A DNA stretch of 64,000 nt, from contig BBCA01000001.1 in NCBI GenBank assembly GCA_001311805.1, positions 62,001 through 126,000 of the forward strand, read 5' to 3'. Below are positions 34,133-44,261 of the stretch, piece after piece. The position numbers and the translations under genes were made by a program. The DNA is from Lentibacillus juripiscarius JCM 12147 (GTDB lineage: Bacteria > Bacillota > Bacilli > Bacillales_D > Amphibacillaceae). The notes below the pieces were generated by a model, which saw nothing but the letters and a program-made list of their open reading frames with translations, did not search any database and was not told the origin of the DNA. Positions within the stretch are counted from its first letter, which is position 1, and each line of letters begins with the position of its first letter.

Positions 34133-34905
34133 ATGGGAAAGATTATAGCCATTGCCAATCAAAAGGGTGGCGTAGGAAAAACAACATCAGCAGTTAATTT
34201 GAGTGCTGGTCTTGCCAGTATGAATTATAGCGTACTAGTTGTGGACACTGATCCGCAAGGGAATGCTACCAGTGGCGTTGGGATAAACAAGGCTGATATG
34301 GACCAGTGCATTTACAATGTCCTGGTGGAAGACTTGCCCGCGGAAAAGGTCTGTGTACCTACTCAAGTTCAGAACTTGGATATTATACCTGCCACAATAC
34401 AGCTTTCAGGAGCAGAAATTGAGCTTGTACCGACTATTTCACGTGAAATACGCCTTAAAAAATCGCTGGAAAGTCTTAAGGAAAAATACGACTATATCAT
34501 TATTGACTGTCCTCCTTCTTTAGGGCTGCTCACCCTTAATGCACTTACATCTGCAGACACCGTATTGATTCCTGTCCAATGCGAATATTACGCGCTGGAA
34601 GGGCTTAGTCAGCTCTTAAATACAATACGGCTCGTGCAAAAACATTTGAATAAATCGCTGATGATTGAGGGTGTTCTACTGACAATGCTTGATGCAAGGA
34701 CGAACCTCGGCATCCAGGTGATTGAGGAAGTGAAAAAGTACTTCCAAGATAAGGTGTATCAGTCAGTTATACCAAGAAATATCCGGCTAGGGGAAGCTCC
34801 GAGCATGGTCAACCGATCATTACATATGATCCAAAGTCTAAAGGTGCTGAGGTATATCTTGAATTAGCGAAGGAAGTGATAAGCAATGGCGAGAGGGTTA
34901 GGTAA
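34133..34905 (+). CDS. soj: Chromosome partitioning ATPase Soj (ParA), one frameshift
   Basis: ParA-type ATPase that works with Spo0J in origin segregation and controls DnaA. MGKIIAIANQKGGVGKTTSA carries the deviant Walker A (residues 11-18); Walker B is YDYIIIDCPPSLGLL. The break near 34803 (GAGCATGGTC, one C missing) restores GEAPSHGQPIITYDPKSKGA and an end at 34905. It then overlaps the spo0J start by 20 bases. Length is about 257 aa. Confidence 0.95.
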
Positions 34906-35726
34906 GGGTATTAATGCACTTTTCCCCCAGGATGTGGAAGAGAAAGATGATGATGTCATTAAGGAAATACCGGTTAATGAATGCCGTCCGAATCCCTATC
35001 AGCCTAGAAAGACGTTTCATGCTGACGCAATAGAAGAATTAAAAGATTCCATTATGGAATATGGAATCGTACAGCCGCTTATATTGCGCAAAAGCATTAA
35101 AGGCTATGAAATTGTGGTTGGTGAACGTCGTTTCCGTGCCGCAAAAGAGGCTGGACTGGATACACTGCCTGCAGTGGTAAAAGACTTATCAGATGAAAAA
35201 ATGATGGAAGTTGCTCTTTTAGAAAACCTACAGCGGGAGGATTTAACCCCAATCGAAGAGGCACATGCCTATCACAATCTGATGAACGAACTTGGCGTTA
35301 CCCAGGATGAGCTATCTAAACGGCTAGGCAAAAGCAGATCACATATTGCCAATATTGTCAGGCTTTTATCTCTACCTGATCAAGTGGTGGCTTATATCAA
35401 CATGGTGAGCTCTCGATGGGGCATGGACGTGCTCTTATCGGGGTGAAAGATAAGGAAAAGATTATGCCGGTAGCCAACAAAATCCGTAATGAAAAGTTGA
35501 ATGTGCGACAGGCGGAAAAATTAATTAATGAGCTTAATGACCAGGCGCCGAAGAAAAAACAGGCAATGCCGAAAAAGATATTTTCCTGGAGAAACAGGAG
35601 TCTTTGCTGCGTGACAGACTTGGTACAGCAGTTTCTATCAATAAAGGGAAACGTAAAGGGAAGATAGAAATTGAGTTTTACTCAAACGAAGACCTGGAAC
35701 GTATACTGGAAACGTTTGAAGATTAA
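34886..35726 (+). CDS. spo0J: Chromosome partitioning protein Spo0J (ParB), two frameshifts
   Basis: CTP-dependent DNA clamp loading at parS. MARGLGKGINALFPQDVEE is the usual N-terminus; the CTPase motif GERRFRAAKEAG and the HTH region TQDELSKRLGKSRSHIANI follow. Breaks lie near 35400 (AACATGGTG, one C missing: YINHGELSMGHGRALIG) and near 35578 (run in AAAAAGATATTTTC). The C-terminus KRKGKIEIEFYSNEDLERIL is the dimerisation domain. Restored length is about 280 aa. It overlaps soj. Confidence 0.95.
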
Positions 35727-35792
35727 TCCAATGTTGACGAGTGTATCGAATTTGTTGATGGCTGCGAATGTAAATGGTTTAAATACAAGAGG

Positions 35793-35822
35793 GACTGACT
35801 GTTGATGAAGTCAGTCTTTTTT
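35793..35822 (+). terminator. Terminator after spo0J
   Basis: GACTGACT (35793-35800) and AGTCAGTC (35809-35816) with a following T-run. Downstream, 35841-35853 is a poly-T tract; the rest of the gap to 35993 shows nothing else. Confidence 0.85.
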
Positions 35823-35993
35823 AGCAGTTAAGAAGGTATAATTTTTTTTTTTACTGAATAAGTGCAACTAAGGTTTTCGCGACTTGTGATAAGCCAAGTT
35901 TTCTAACACCAACGTTGTACTTCCATGGAATCAAAGGAAATTTCCGTAATGTCGCTCCCGTATGAATAATTTTAAAATGGGGGTGTTTGAATC

Positions 35994-37147
35994 GTGATCT
36001 ATTTTGATCAGGCTGCATCATCTTATCCTAAACCACCAGAAGTGGGGGAGGCTATGGTTCACGCGCTTAACAATATCGGTGCTAATCCTGGCAGGGGGAG
36101 TCATCAGCTTGCAAGACAGGCAGCACTAATCATATCAGAAACTAGAGAAAAGGCAGCGCGTCTGTTTGGGTGCAGTGATCCGCGGAAAGCTTTGTTTTTT
36201 CCAAATGCGACTGCAGCACTGAATCAGGCAATTAAAGGTATAACATGGTCAGCTGGCGATCATGTTATAGCAACTGTACTGGAGCATAATTCGATTCGCC
36301 GGCCGTTGGAATATGTGAAACGTAAATATGGGGTCGAAGTTACATATGTAAATTGGGACGGAGATACGGCGGCATTTGAACAGCAAATCTGGCAATCCAT
36401 CCGTCCGGGAACACGGCTCTTAGCCATGACTCATGCTTCCAATGTAACAGGCTCTCTTCTGCCAGTTGGACAAGCAGCTATGATTGCCAGAGAACATAGT
36501 ATCCCGATTCTTCTTGATGCCTCCCAGACAGCAGGGCATTTGCCGTTGAATATGCAGGATATGGGGATTGATATGCTCGCTTTTCCTGGGCACAAAGGAC
36601 TTTTAGGTCCACAGGGGACAGGAATGCTGCTTGTAGAAGGCACTATCGACATGGAACCTGTCCAGCACGGAGGGACCGGAAGTTTTCCGAGGAAGCAGAA
36701 AATCCAGAGCAGTGGCCGGAGAAATTCGAGAGTGGCACTCTAAATACACCTGGAATTGCAGGACTGAACGCCGCTCTGAATGTACATGAATCAGAACAGG
36801 ATGGAAATGTTCCACGTGAAACAATTTTAGGTCAATTGCTTCGAAAAGGGCTGCAGTCAATAGATGGCATCACATGTTATGGGCCGGATAAGGAAAACTA
36901 TCAGCTGCCGATTGTTGCTTTCAATGTGCTGGATATAGCCTCACAGGAGATTGCGATGGTGCTGGATTCCCATTATGGAATAGCTGTTCGAGCAGGTCTG
37001 CACTGCAGTCCGCTGGCACACGATTTTCTTCACACAACAGAACAGGGTGTGATTAGAGCCAGTTTGAGCAAGTATAATACAGAAGAAGAGGTTAATCGTT
37101 TCCTGGAGGCAATACAGGAAATAACAGAATCATATAAAATGCTGTAA
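35994..37147 (+). CDS. Cysteine desulfurase-like aminotransferase class V, one frameshift
   Basis: PLP enzyme of the NifS/SufS fold, in the family often annotated as cysteine desulfurase family protein. GTG start at 35994 behind GGGGGTG. MIYFDQAASSYPKPPEV is typical; the PLP lysine is in AFPGHKGLLGPQGTG and a possible catalytic Cys in RAGLHCSPLAH. The frame breaks near 36693 (FSEEAENPEQWPEKFESG). Restored length is about 384 aa. It lies alone between spo0J and a DUF554 gene, with no Fe-S assembly genes near, so its acceptor is unknown. A parS site lies inside the gene at 36808-36823. Confidence 0.85.
36808..36823 (+). promoter_or_regulatory. parS: parS site 2, intragenic
   Basis: TGTTCCACGTGAAACA, the common parS sequence, inside the desulfurase-like gene and read there as codons for NVPRET. 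It is about 4 kb from site 1 and in inverted orientation (the motif is nearly palindromic). Confidence 0.93.
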
Positions 37148-37174
37148 CAATTTTATATAGATAGGGATGGATCT

Positions 37175-37879
37175 ATGGCCTTACTTGGAACATTGGTGAA
37201 TGGAGTTTGTATTGTAGCTGGAAGTATGATTGGGCTGTTTTTTTCAAAGATACCCGAGCGCTATAAAGAAACAGTAATGCATGGAATTGGCTTGGCCGTT
37301 ATTCTGATTGGGATGCAAATGGCCCTGTCTACAGAAGCAATCATTGTTGTGCTCTTGAGTCTGCTAACCGGTGCAGTGATTGGTGAACTGCTGCATTTGG
37401 AAGAGGGATTGAACAAGCTGGGGGAATGGCTGGGAAATAAATTTTCATCAGCAGATGATGATAGTAGGGTTGCACAGGGGTTTGTGACGGCATCACTCGT
37501 TTTTGTTATTGGTGCGATGTCAGTCGTAGGAGCACTGGACGGCGGCTTGCGCGACAATCATGAGGTTTTGATCACAAAAGGGGTGATTGACGGATTTGTC
37601 GCATTGGTGCTGACGACAACACTTGGGTTTGGTGTCTTGTTTTCTGTTGTTCCGGTTTTCTTATATCAAGGAACAATCGCATTATTGGCCACCCAAATCG
37701 AGCGGTGGATTCCTGAGCAGGTCCTGAACGGAATGATTGTGGAGCTGACCGCGGTCGGTGGTCTTATTATTGTCGCAATTGGACTAAATTTGCTTAACAT
37801 AACGAAAATACGTGTTGGGAATTTACTGCCATCCATTGTAACGGTTGGACTAGTCTATGCAGTCTATTTACTTTTTTAA
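37175..37879 (+). CDS. DUF554 family membrane protein
   Basis: Intact 234-aa polytopic membrane protein of the DUF554 (YdfK/YqgA-like) family, function unknown. MALLGTLVNGVCIVAGSMIG starts at 37175. About six or seven hydrophobic segments alternate with short loops; the conserved GAMSVVGALDGGL and a second-half GLIIVAIGLNLL are visible. It follows the desulfurase-like gene by 27 bases, so the two may be co-transcribed. Confidence 0.88.
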   Translation: MALLGTLVNGVCIVAGSMIGLFFSKIPERYKETVMHGIGLAVILIGMQMALSTEAIIVVLLSLLTGAVIGELLHLEEGLNKLGEWLGNKFSSADDDSRVAQGFVTASLVFVIGAMSVVGALDGGLRDNHEVLITKGVIDGFVALVLTTTLGFGVLFSVVPVFLYQGTIALLATQIERWIPEQVLNGMIVELTAVGGLIIVAIGLNLLNITKIRVGNLLPSIVTVGLVYAVYLLF

Positions 37880-37912
37880 TAAGTGGTACGTATGTGATAG
37901 TTTCTCGAAATA

Positions 37913-37946
37913 AAAACTCTGCCCTGTGGTGCCGGCAGAGTTTTTT
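37913..37946 (+). terminator. Bidirectional terminator between the DUF554 gene and yyaC
   Basis: AAAAACTCTGCC and GGCAGAGTTTTTT flank a short loop, with A-run before and T-run after, so it serves both convergent genes. Confidence 0.88.
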
Positions 37947-38564
37947 ATATCATCCTTTCACTTTTATCATTTGCTGCGGCAAGTTTTGATAGGGTATGTG
38001 TATGTACAAGCTGTTCATCAATTCTATATAGCAGTTCCGACATGCGCTTTGCCATGGCAACGACGAGTGATAATCTCGTATTTTGCAGAATAGAATATTC
38101 CATAAAACCACCAATATTGACAACACCCGTCAGATGGATATCGCCAATTTCCGGAAGTTTCTTGTTTAAAGCAGCTCCGGGTTTCAGGGAACCGGTATCA
38201 GCCGTAATCGTGCCGACAGATGCAGATTTACCCAAAGATGCATCAACTGCAATCACAAATGGATTGCGGTGTTCCATGCGGATATAACGAAAATAGTTCT
38301 CCATATTGGCGGCATGTACTGGATCATGCAGTGTACCGTAGAGATGGATGTGTTTCGGTTTTTTTCTGCTAAATAAGAACCAGCAAACGGACCAAATGCA
38401 TCACCAGTTGAACGATCTGTACCGATACAAATAATGACGTAGTCTCTCGATGTTACAGGAGTCCATGACAATATCCGTTTTGTCATTCGTTCCAGCAAGT
38501 TTGGATCATCATGCATCATTTGCAGCTTTTCATTCTTGGGCATTAAACGGTTAATCAGATTCAT
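37945..38564 (-). CDS. yyaC: Spore protease YyaC, one frameshift
   Basis: Homologue of B. subtilis YyaC, related to the GPR spore protease and found in spore formers. MNLINRLMPKNEKLQMMHDD starts at 38564. VIICIGTDRSTGDAFGPFAG is the conserved segment, with FVIAVDASLGK and TGVVNIGGFMEY further on. The frame breaks near 38355 (T-run in TTTTTTCTG; KKPKHIHLYGTLHDPVHAAN follows). Restored length is about 206 aa. It points to a sporulating organism and may be under a forespore sigma factor. Confidence 0.88.
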
Positions 38565-38647
38565 AGCTTATCCTCCACAATCATATTGGTATTAGTATAC
38601 GGAAAAAATTTAAAAACTATACCTGTGTAAATAATGGAGGCAAAGCG

Positions 38648-39673
38648 ATGTGGGGAGCAGGATTTAAGTGGATGTTTCTAATCATTGGGACGACTATTGG
38701 GGCTGGATATGCATCCGGCCGAGAGTTATGGCAGTTCTTTGGTCATGAAAGTGGCCTTGCCATACTTCTGTTCACAATATTTTTCACTGTAAGCTGCTAT
38801 GTCATCATGGACGTAAGCTACCGGAGACAGTCAAGTGACTATTTGCCGGTGCTTCGGGATATCGTCGGACCGAAGTTGACAAAAGTGTATGATATTATGA
38901 TCTTTCTATATCTGTTTACCACTACGGTTGTTATGATTGCCGGAAGTGGTGCGACCGGACAAGCATTCCAGTTTTCTTACTGGTGGGGAGTAGTGCTCAT
39001 TACCATTGGCCTGATTGCTTTATTTTTAAAAGATATTAATGGATTGCTGGCGATGAATCAGATTGTACTGCCGCTGCTCCTTGGGGGGCTCGTATATATT
39101 CTGTTGTTATTTATTATTGACCAGGAACTGGATGTGTTCTCTCATTGGCATGAACAGCGAAATTGGACGGCTGCTTTTCCGTTTACAGCCCTGAATATTC
39201 TGCCATTAATTGCAGTCCTAGGGGCGATTGGCAATAAAGTTAAGTCCAAGCGGGAAATCCATATTGCTGCAATCGGCAGTGGGTTTCTGCTAGGGACGAT
39301 TTCATTCATTTATAATAGCAGCTTGATCCAGATTGCGGATGAACTATTATTATATGAAATCCCGTTGTTTGCTATCTTAAAACATTATCCATTTGAAATT
39401 CTTATATTAATGTCTGCACTGTTATGGTTTGCCATTTTTACAACGGCAGCAGCAGGTATTCTTGGGATTGCCACCAGGCTGCAGAGTATATGGAATATTC
39501 CTATTTGGATGCTGGCAGCGGTCCTGATTGCTGTTATGATTCCACTCACTACACTTGGTTTTTCTACTTTAATTAGCTATATTTATCCGATCTATGGCAT
39601 TTTGAATTTATATGTTCTCAGCCGTTTGCTTCTATACCCACTATGGGGCGGTAAGCAAAACAAGGAGGCATAG
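38648..39673 (+). CDS. ykvI: YkvI-like integral membrane protein
   Basis: Intact 341-aa protein with about ten hydrophobic segments, similar to B. subtilis YkvI and related to the APC-type transporter fold. MWGAGFKWMFLIIGTTIGAG carries the unwound-helix GTTIGAGYASGRE motif typical of such transporters. Substrate unknown. ATG at 38648 follows GGAGGCAAAGCG. It is divergent from yyaC and precedes the MscS-like gene on the same strand. Confidence 0.82.
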   Translation: MWGAGFKWMFLIIGTTIGAGYASGRELWQFFGHESGLAILLFTIFFTVSCYVIMDVSYRRQSSDYLPVLRDIVGPKLTKVYDIMIFLYLFTTTVVMIAGSGATGQAFQFSYWWGVVLITIGLIALFLKDINGLLAMNQIVLPLLLGGLVYILLLFIIDQELDVFSHWHEQRNWTAAFPFTALNILPLIAVLGAIGNKVKSKREIHIAAIGSGFLLGTISFIYNSSLIQIADELLLYEIPLFAILKHYPFEILILMSALLWFAIFTTAAAGILGIATRLQSIWNIPIWMLAAVLIAVMIPLTTLGFSTLISYIYPIYGILNLYVLSRLLLYPLWGGKQNKEA

Positions 39674-39751
39674 CCTGGTTTGCTATTTTCTTTTCTTTAT
39701 ACATCAAGTATTGTAAAATCAATGTATAGAATAGCGGCCGGAGGTTATAGC

Positions 39752-40666
39752 TTGCAGTTTTTACAAGATCAATTTATGAATGTATGGAACTATGTAACAG
39801 GGCCGGCACTCTGGCTGGCAATTGGAACGGCATTCCTGCAAACCGTTTCCATCATTATCCTGGCAATGCTGGTCATCCGTTTTGGCAATAAAATGGTTGA
39901 ACGTATTTTTGAAAGTAGAACACGCAGGCCATTCCGGATAACGGAGAGAAGAGAAGTCACGCTGAAGAAACTGATTCAGAATGTATTGAAATACACCGTT
40001 TACTTTATTGCTATTATCACGATTCTTGATGACGTATTCGGCCAGGATATTAAAGCATTGCTTGCGGGTGCCGGAGTGGCTGGTCTGGCAATTGGTTTTG
40101 GTGCACAGAATCTTGTCCGTGATGTTATTTCCGGCTTCTTTATTATCTTTGAAGATCAATTCTCTGTCGGTGATTATATTTCCGTTTCCGGTGTAGAAGG
40201 GACGGTCGAAGAAATCGGGCTGAGGACATCGAAAATATAGAGCTGGACAGGGGAGCAGCATGTTCTTCCCAATGGTGGTGTGACGCAGGTGACGAATTAT
40301 TCGGTACATAATGGTCTTGCCATTGTTGATGTCAATGTGCCATATGAAAGTGATGTGGCTGCTGCCGAACAGATTATTGAAGAGGTGGGCGAACGTTTAC
40401 CTGATCAATATGAGGAGATAGTCCGCGTTCCGGAAGTTATCGGGGTGCAGACGCTTGCTGCTTCCCACTATGTAGTCAGGGTGATTGCAGAAACGCTGCC
40501 GGTTTACCAGTGGGCAGGTGCACGTATTATAAGGAAGGAAATAAAAGAAGTCCTTTATAAGAAAGGAATTGAAATACCAGCACCAAGACTAGTGATGTAT
40601 TCGCGCAATCAGGAACCGACATCACTGGAGGTGGAACCGAACAGGCAGATGCAGGAGGGGGATTAG
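39752..40666 (+). CDS. Small-conductance mechanosensitive channel (YkuT-like), in-frame amber
   Basis: MscS-family channel releasing solutes on hypo-osmotic shock. The TTG at 39752 is preferred because GGAGG (39740-39744) lies seven bases upstream; the first codons are LQFLQDQFMNVWNYV. Three membrane segments precede the pore helix ALLAGAGVAGLAIGFGAQNL and the beta domain DQFSVGDYISV. At 40238-40240 a TAG interrupts RTSKI*SWTGEQHVLPNGGV, whereas the family reads KIRDWTGE. An inserted T plus a lost A nearby would explain it, keeping the frame. If genuine, the channel is truncated at about residue 162. Total length about 304 codons. Confidence 0.85.
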
Positions 40667-40668
40667 TA

Positions 40669-40865
40669 ATGGCAGATAAGGAATTTGGACTAAATGACAT
40701 TGTTGAGATGAAAAAGCCACACCCATGCGGCGAAAATAAATGGAAAATAATTCGAATGGGAATGGATATCCGGATTAAGTGTATGGGATGCGATCATAGT
40801 GTCATGATACCGCGTAAAACATTTGCTAAAAAATGAAGAAAATTCTGGAAAAAGCTGAAGAATAA
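40669..40865 (+). CDS. DUF951 family protein, probable frameshift at 3' end
   Basis: Small conserved Firmicute protein of unknown function, usually between mscS and ychF as here. MADKEFGLNDIVEMKKPHPC, then KIIRMGMDIRIKCMGCDHSV; the CG and CxxC cysteines suggest metal binding. As written it stops at 40836 (55 aa). One A fewer or more in the AAAAAA run before it would extend to AKKMKKILEKAEE and 40865 (64 aa), the usual length. ATG at 40669 follows AGGAGGGGG. Confidence 0.85.
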
Positions 40866-40955
40866 TTTCCTTAAAATTTTCATTGCTGACCATAAAACGT
40901 TAAATTCGAAAAGCCCACAGATGGAAAATAGAATTTTAGTGCCCACTTCCGTAAA

Positions 40956-40986
40956 AATAAGCATTTTCGAATGCTTATTTTTGTTT
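40956..40986 (+). terminator. Terminator after the DUF951 gene
   Basis: AATAAGCATT and AATGCTTATT around a TTCG tetraloop, then TTTTGTTTTT. Confidence 0.88.
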
Positions 40987-40995
40987 TTCCATAGC

Positions 40996-41024
40996 TTGTC
41001 ATTTTTAAAGCTTGTATCTATAAT
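40996..41024 (+). promoter_or_regulatory. ychF promoter
   Basis: TTGTCA (40996-41001), 17-bp spacer, TATAAT (41019-41024), 53 bases before the ychF ATG. Confidence 0.8.
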
Positions 41025-41077
41025 TGATATGACTGACGCGTTCATATGAATGGAAATCCTTAAGGAGTGAAGGTTAC

Positions 41078-42176
41078 ATGGCTTTGACAGCAGGAATTGT
41101 CGGGCTTCCAAACGTTGGTAAGTCCACATTGTTTAATGCAATCACCCAAGCGGGAGCAGAAGCGGCGAACTATCCGTTTGCAACGATTGACCCGAATGTG
41201 GGGATTGTGGAAGTTCCTGACAATCGCTTAGATAAATTAACAGAATTAGTGAAACCGAAAAAACTATCCCGACAACGTTTGAGTTTACAGATATAGCCGG
41301 GATTGTCAAAGGTGCAAGTAAAGGTGAAGGGCTGGGAAACCAGTTTCTTGCCAATATCCGCCAGGTGGATGCAATTGTGCAAGTAGTACGCTGTTTTGCG
41401 GATGAAAATGTCACCCACGTATCAGGTAAAATTGATCCGGTTGATGACATGGAAACGATTAACTTGGAGCTGATATTGGCGGATTTGGAGACCGTCACGA
41501 AACGGATCCAGCGCGTGGAGAAAATGGCCAGGCAAAAGGACAAGGAAGCTGTTGCGGAATATGACGTGCTGACGAAGGTGAAAGAGGGGCTGGAAGCAGA
41601 GCAGCCTGTACGGGTATTGGAATTTTCGGAAGAGCAGTGGAAAATAGTCAAAGGACTTCATCTGCTGACAAGCAAACCGGCGCTGTATGCGGCGAATGTA
41701 AGTGAAGAAGAAGTTCAAGATCCGGATGGGAATGAACATGTCCAGAAAGTAAAGGAGTATGCAGCGGCTGAACATGCAGAAGTAATTACGGTCTGTGCTA
41801 AGATTGAAGAGGAAATTTCCGAACTTGACCAGGAGGAAAAAGAACTGTTCCTGGAGGATTTAGGTATTGCTGAAGCCGGGCTTGATCAGCTGATTAAAGC
41901 ATCGTACAGCCTCCTTGGACTGGGTACATTTTTACTGCCGGCGAACCGGAAGTTAGAGCATGGACATTTCGCAAAGGGATGACAGCACCACAGGCAGCCG
42001 GTGTCATCCACTCCGACTTCGAGCGCGGCTTTATCCGAGCAGAAACCGTCTCCTATGAAGATTTGATTGAAGCAGGTTCCATGGCAACTGCCCGGGAACA
42101 TGGCAATGTCCGGCTGGAAGGAAAAGACTATATCGTACAGGACGGGGATGTCATCCACTTCCGGTTTAACGTTTAA
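41078..42176 (+). CDS. ychF: Redox-regulated ATPase YchF (Obg family), two frameshifts
   Basis: Universal P-loop protein that prefers ATP and associates with ribosomes. [20 protein letters not shown] holds Walker [21 protein letters not shown] is the switch region; the C-terminal TGS-like domain reads [18 protein letters not shown]. The start ATG follows AAGGAGTGAAGG. Breaks lie near 41268 (A-run; [15 protein letters not shown]) and near 41937 (T-run; [19 protein letters not shown]). Restored length is 366 aa. Confidence 0.96.
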
Positions 42177-42248
42177 ATTGGCTTATTAATATTTGATACA
42201 GCCGTAGAAAATAGTAACAGTCTTGTCGGATTAGGACGAAGCTTATCA

Positions 42249-42336
42249 GCAGTGGAAATACGCGAGACCCCGCAGGTGAGGTACGAGCTGAGGAGGCTTG
42301 CGGTTTGCCCGCGGAAATCGAGTGTATTTCCACTGC
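42249..42336. repeat. Repeat A hairpin, free copy
   Basis: Closed by a perfect 13-bp inverted repeat GCAGTGGAAATAC (42249-42261) / GTATTTCCACTGC (42324-42336). The core has GCGAGACCCCGCAG, GAGGAGGCTTGCGG and CCGCGGAAATCGAG, shared with other copies. It sits in the 353-bp gap between ychF and rpsF; the rest of that gap holds only the rpsF promoter and leader. Confidence 0.85.
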
Positions 42337-42415
42337 GGGATTAGAAAAAAACTTCTAAGGATGCGGGAACTAGCAGCAATATAGGAAATAAAGTAAATCA
42401 GGATCTCTCGAATGC

Positions 42416-42529
42416 TTGTTTTTCATGCGATCATTTGGTATAATACTCCACTGTGAGTAATAAACAGATGATTACTCCTTGCTCTTGCCGAATGGGAAGG
42501 GCCGTTAAGACCAGAAGGAGGTGTAACGG
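42416..42529 (+). promoter_or_regulatory. rpsF promoter and leader
   Basis: TTGTTT (42416-42421), 17-bp spacer, TATAAT (42439-42444) with an extended -10 TTGG. The following 85-nt leader (GCTCTTGCCGAATGGG, GTTAAGACCAGAAGG) resembles the S6:S18 leaders of Firmicutes, where the S6-S18 complex represses its own operon. The leader assignment is tentative. Confidence 0.65.
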
Positions 42530-42820
42530 ATGAGAAAATATGAAATCATGTACATCATCCGCCCGGATATGGAAGAAGAAGCGCAGACAAGTTTGATTGA
42601 GCGTTTCAACAGCGTATTGACCGATAACGGGGCGGAGATTGAAAAAGTTGATGAAAAAGGCAAGCGCCGTCTTGCATACGAGATCAACGACTACCGTGAT
42701 GGATATTATGTTGTCATCAACTTCAGTGGTGATGAAAATGCCATCAATGAATTTGACCGTCAGGCAAAGTTCACTGATGATATTATCCGTCATATGGCAA
42801 TTCGTGAAGATGATCAATAA
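42530..42820 (+). CDS. rpsF: Ribosomal protein bS6
   Basis: Intact 96-aa 30S protein that binds as a pair with S18. [20 protein letters not shown] is typical, as are [19 protein letters not shown] and DEFDRQ-type C-terminal residues ([15 protein letters not shown]). ATG at 42530 follows AGGAGGTGTAACG. First gene of rpsF-ssb-rpsR. Confidence 0.97.
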   Translation: MRKYEIMYIIRPDMEEEAQTSLIERFNSVLTDNGAEIEKVDEKGKRRLAYEINDYRDGYYVVINFSGDENAINEFDRQAKFTDDIIRHMAIREDDQ

Positions 42821-42835
42821 TAGGGAGTGGTTCTG

Positions 42836-43312
42836 ATGTTAAATCGTGTCGTTCTAGTTGGCAGATTAACGAAGGATCCTGATTTACGCTATACTGCAAG
42901 TGGTGTGGCAGTAGCCAATTTTACTTTGGCGGTCAACCGCCCCTTTTCCAATCAGCAGGGCAGCCGGGATGCTGACTTTATTAACTGTGTCATTTGGCGC
43001 AGAGCAGCTGAGAATCTGGCAAACTATATGAAAAAAGGCAGCATGGTCGGAGTTGACGGCCGCATCCAGACTCGCACATTCGAAGGCCAGGACGGAAAGA
43101 CAGTCTTTGTGACAGAAGTTGTTGCTGACAGTGTTCAGTTCCTGGAATCAAAAGGATCTTCACAAAACAGAGGACAGCAGTCATCAGGATTCCAGCCAAA
43201 CCAGAACCAGAACCAAAGTCAGAACCAACCTGATCAAAAACCAGCCAGTGACAACCCGTTCAAAGATAACGGGGAACCGATTGATATATCAGATGATGAT
43301 TTACCGTTCTAG
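42836..43312 (+). CDS. ssbA: Single-stranded DNA-binding protein SsbA
   Basis: Intact 158-aa SSB. The OB fold starts [20 protein letters not shown] and includes [13 protein letters not shown] and DFINCVIWR. It is followed by a Gln/Asn-rich linker (about residues 110-145) and the acidic tip DISDDDLPF that recruits partners. The ATG at 42836 fits GGGAGTGG better than the upstream GTG. It lies 15 bases after rpsF. Confidence 0.97.
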   Translation: MLNRVVLVGRLTKDPDLRYTASGVAVANFTLAVNRPFSNQQGSRDADFINCVIWRRAAENLANYMKKGSMVGVDGRIQTRTFEGQDGKTVFVTEVVADSVQFLESKGSSQNRGQQSSGFQPNQNQNQSQNQPDQKPASDNPFKDNGEPIDISDDDLPF

Positions 43313-43390
43313 AAGACAAGCGTAGTGATGGATTAGCTTGATTGATTATCGTGTAATCTGAAGCCAGCTGTTTCTAGTTCGTAAACATGA

Positions 43391-43636
<246 letters not shown>

Positions 43637-43639
43637 GCA

Positions 43640-43681
43640 AAAACCCGATTCACACATTGAAGCTGTGTGAATCGGGTTTTT
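43640..43681 (+). terminator. Terminator after rpsR
   Basis: A perfect 16-bp stem AAAACCCGATTCACAC / GTGTGAATCGGGTTTT (43640-43655 and 43665-43680) followed by T. Confidence 0.95.
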
Positions 43682-43694
43682 AGGTTTTTAATAA

Positions 43695-44249
43695 GTTTGC
43701 TTTCTAAAAACTGTTGCTTTTGCATCACCTAAGAGAATGAAAACGCTGTGAGTAATTCTATAAAATGCGACGTAACTGTAAAAATTGATCCTATGACACC
43801 GCTCCGGCAATACACTTCGCTTTCCATGGGCACGGCCTCAGCCTCCTCGGAAGCAAAAACCGCTTCCTGTGGGGTCTTCGGACACGTGCTGTTCCCATAG
43901 GAGTCTTCGTATATTGCCTCCGCTAACAATGAAATTCTGCATATGGAACGAACATCACAATAAGCTGCGGAAAAATCGACACTCCTGCGGGAAAGGAACA
44001 GTCTAAGACCCACGAGCGTTCGATAGTGAGTGAGGAGGCTGAAGCGTTCCCCGCGGCAAAGAAGACACTGCGAATGCGACCAAAGGAAGCATGAGCTGAT
44101 GTCGCGCTTGTACCCGGAGCGGTGAAAGGGAGTATTTTTCCGCAGCGGCAAGCTAGCACTCATTTCCAATAGAATTTGAGGAAGATATACAATAGTTGTG
44201 TCGCAGTTTACAGCTGCACTGAACAACAACAACGTTTATGAAAAGAGCC
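43695..44249. mobile_element. ISL3-like miniature element with two repeat A hairpins
   Basis: About 555 bp between rpsR and modC. The right end, reverse complement GGCTCTTTTCATAAACGTTG, matches the left end of the serS element; the left end GTTTGCTTTCTAAAAACTGT is more decayed. Flanks TTTAATAA (43687-43694) and TTTACTAA (44250-44257) look like a 7/8 target duplication. Inside are two repeat A units: one closed by GGCAATACAC / GTATATTGCC (43806-43918), the other by a perfect 13-bp GCTGCGGAAAAAT / ATTTTTCCGCAGC (43964-43976, 44134-44146). No transposase. Confidence 0.7.
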
Positions 44250-44261
44250 TTTACTAACCAT

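Noticed and set aside
34803..35405. Loss of one C at CCATGG in both soj and spo0J as a systematic, methylation-linked error
   Set aside because: Several other CCATGG sites (17982, 28727, 31899, 38053, 42079, 43824) are intact, so two cases are not a pattern.
35841..35853. Poly-T tract as a regulatory element
   Set aside because: It follows a normal terminator and its length is unreliable given the homopolymer errors.
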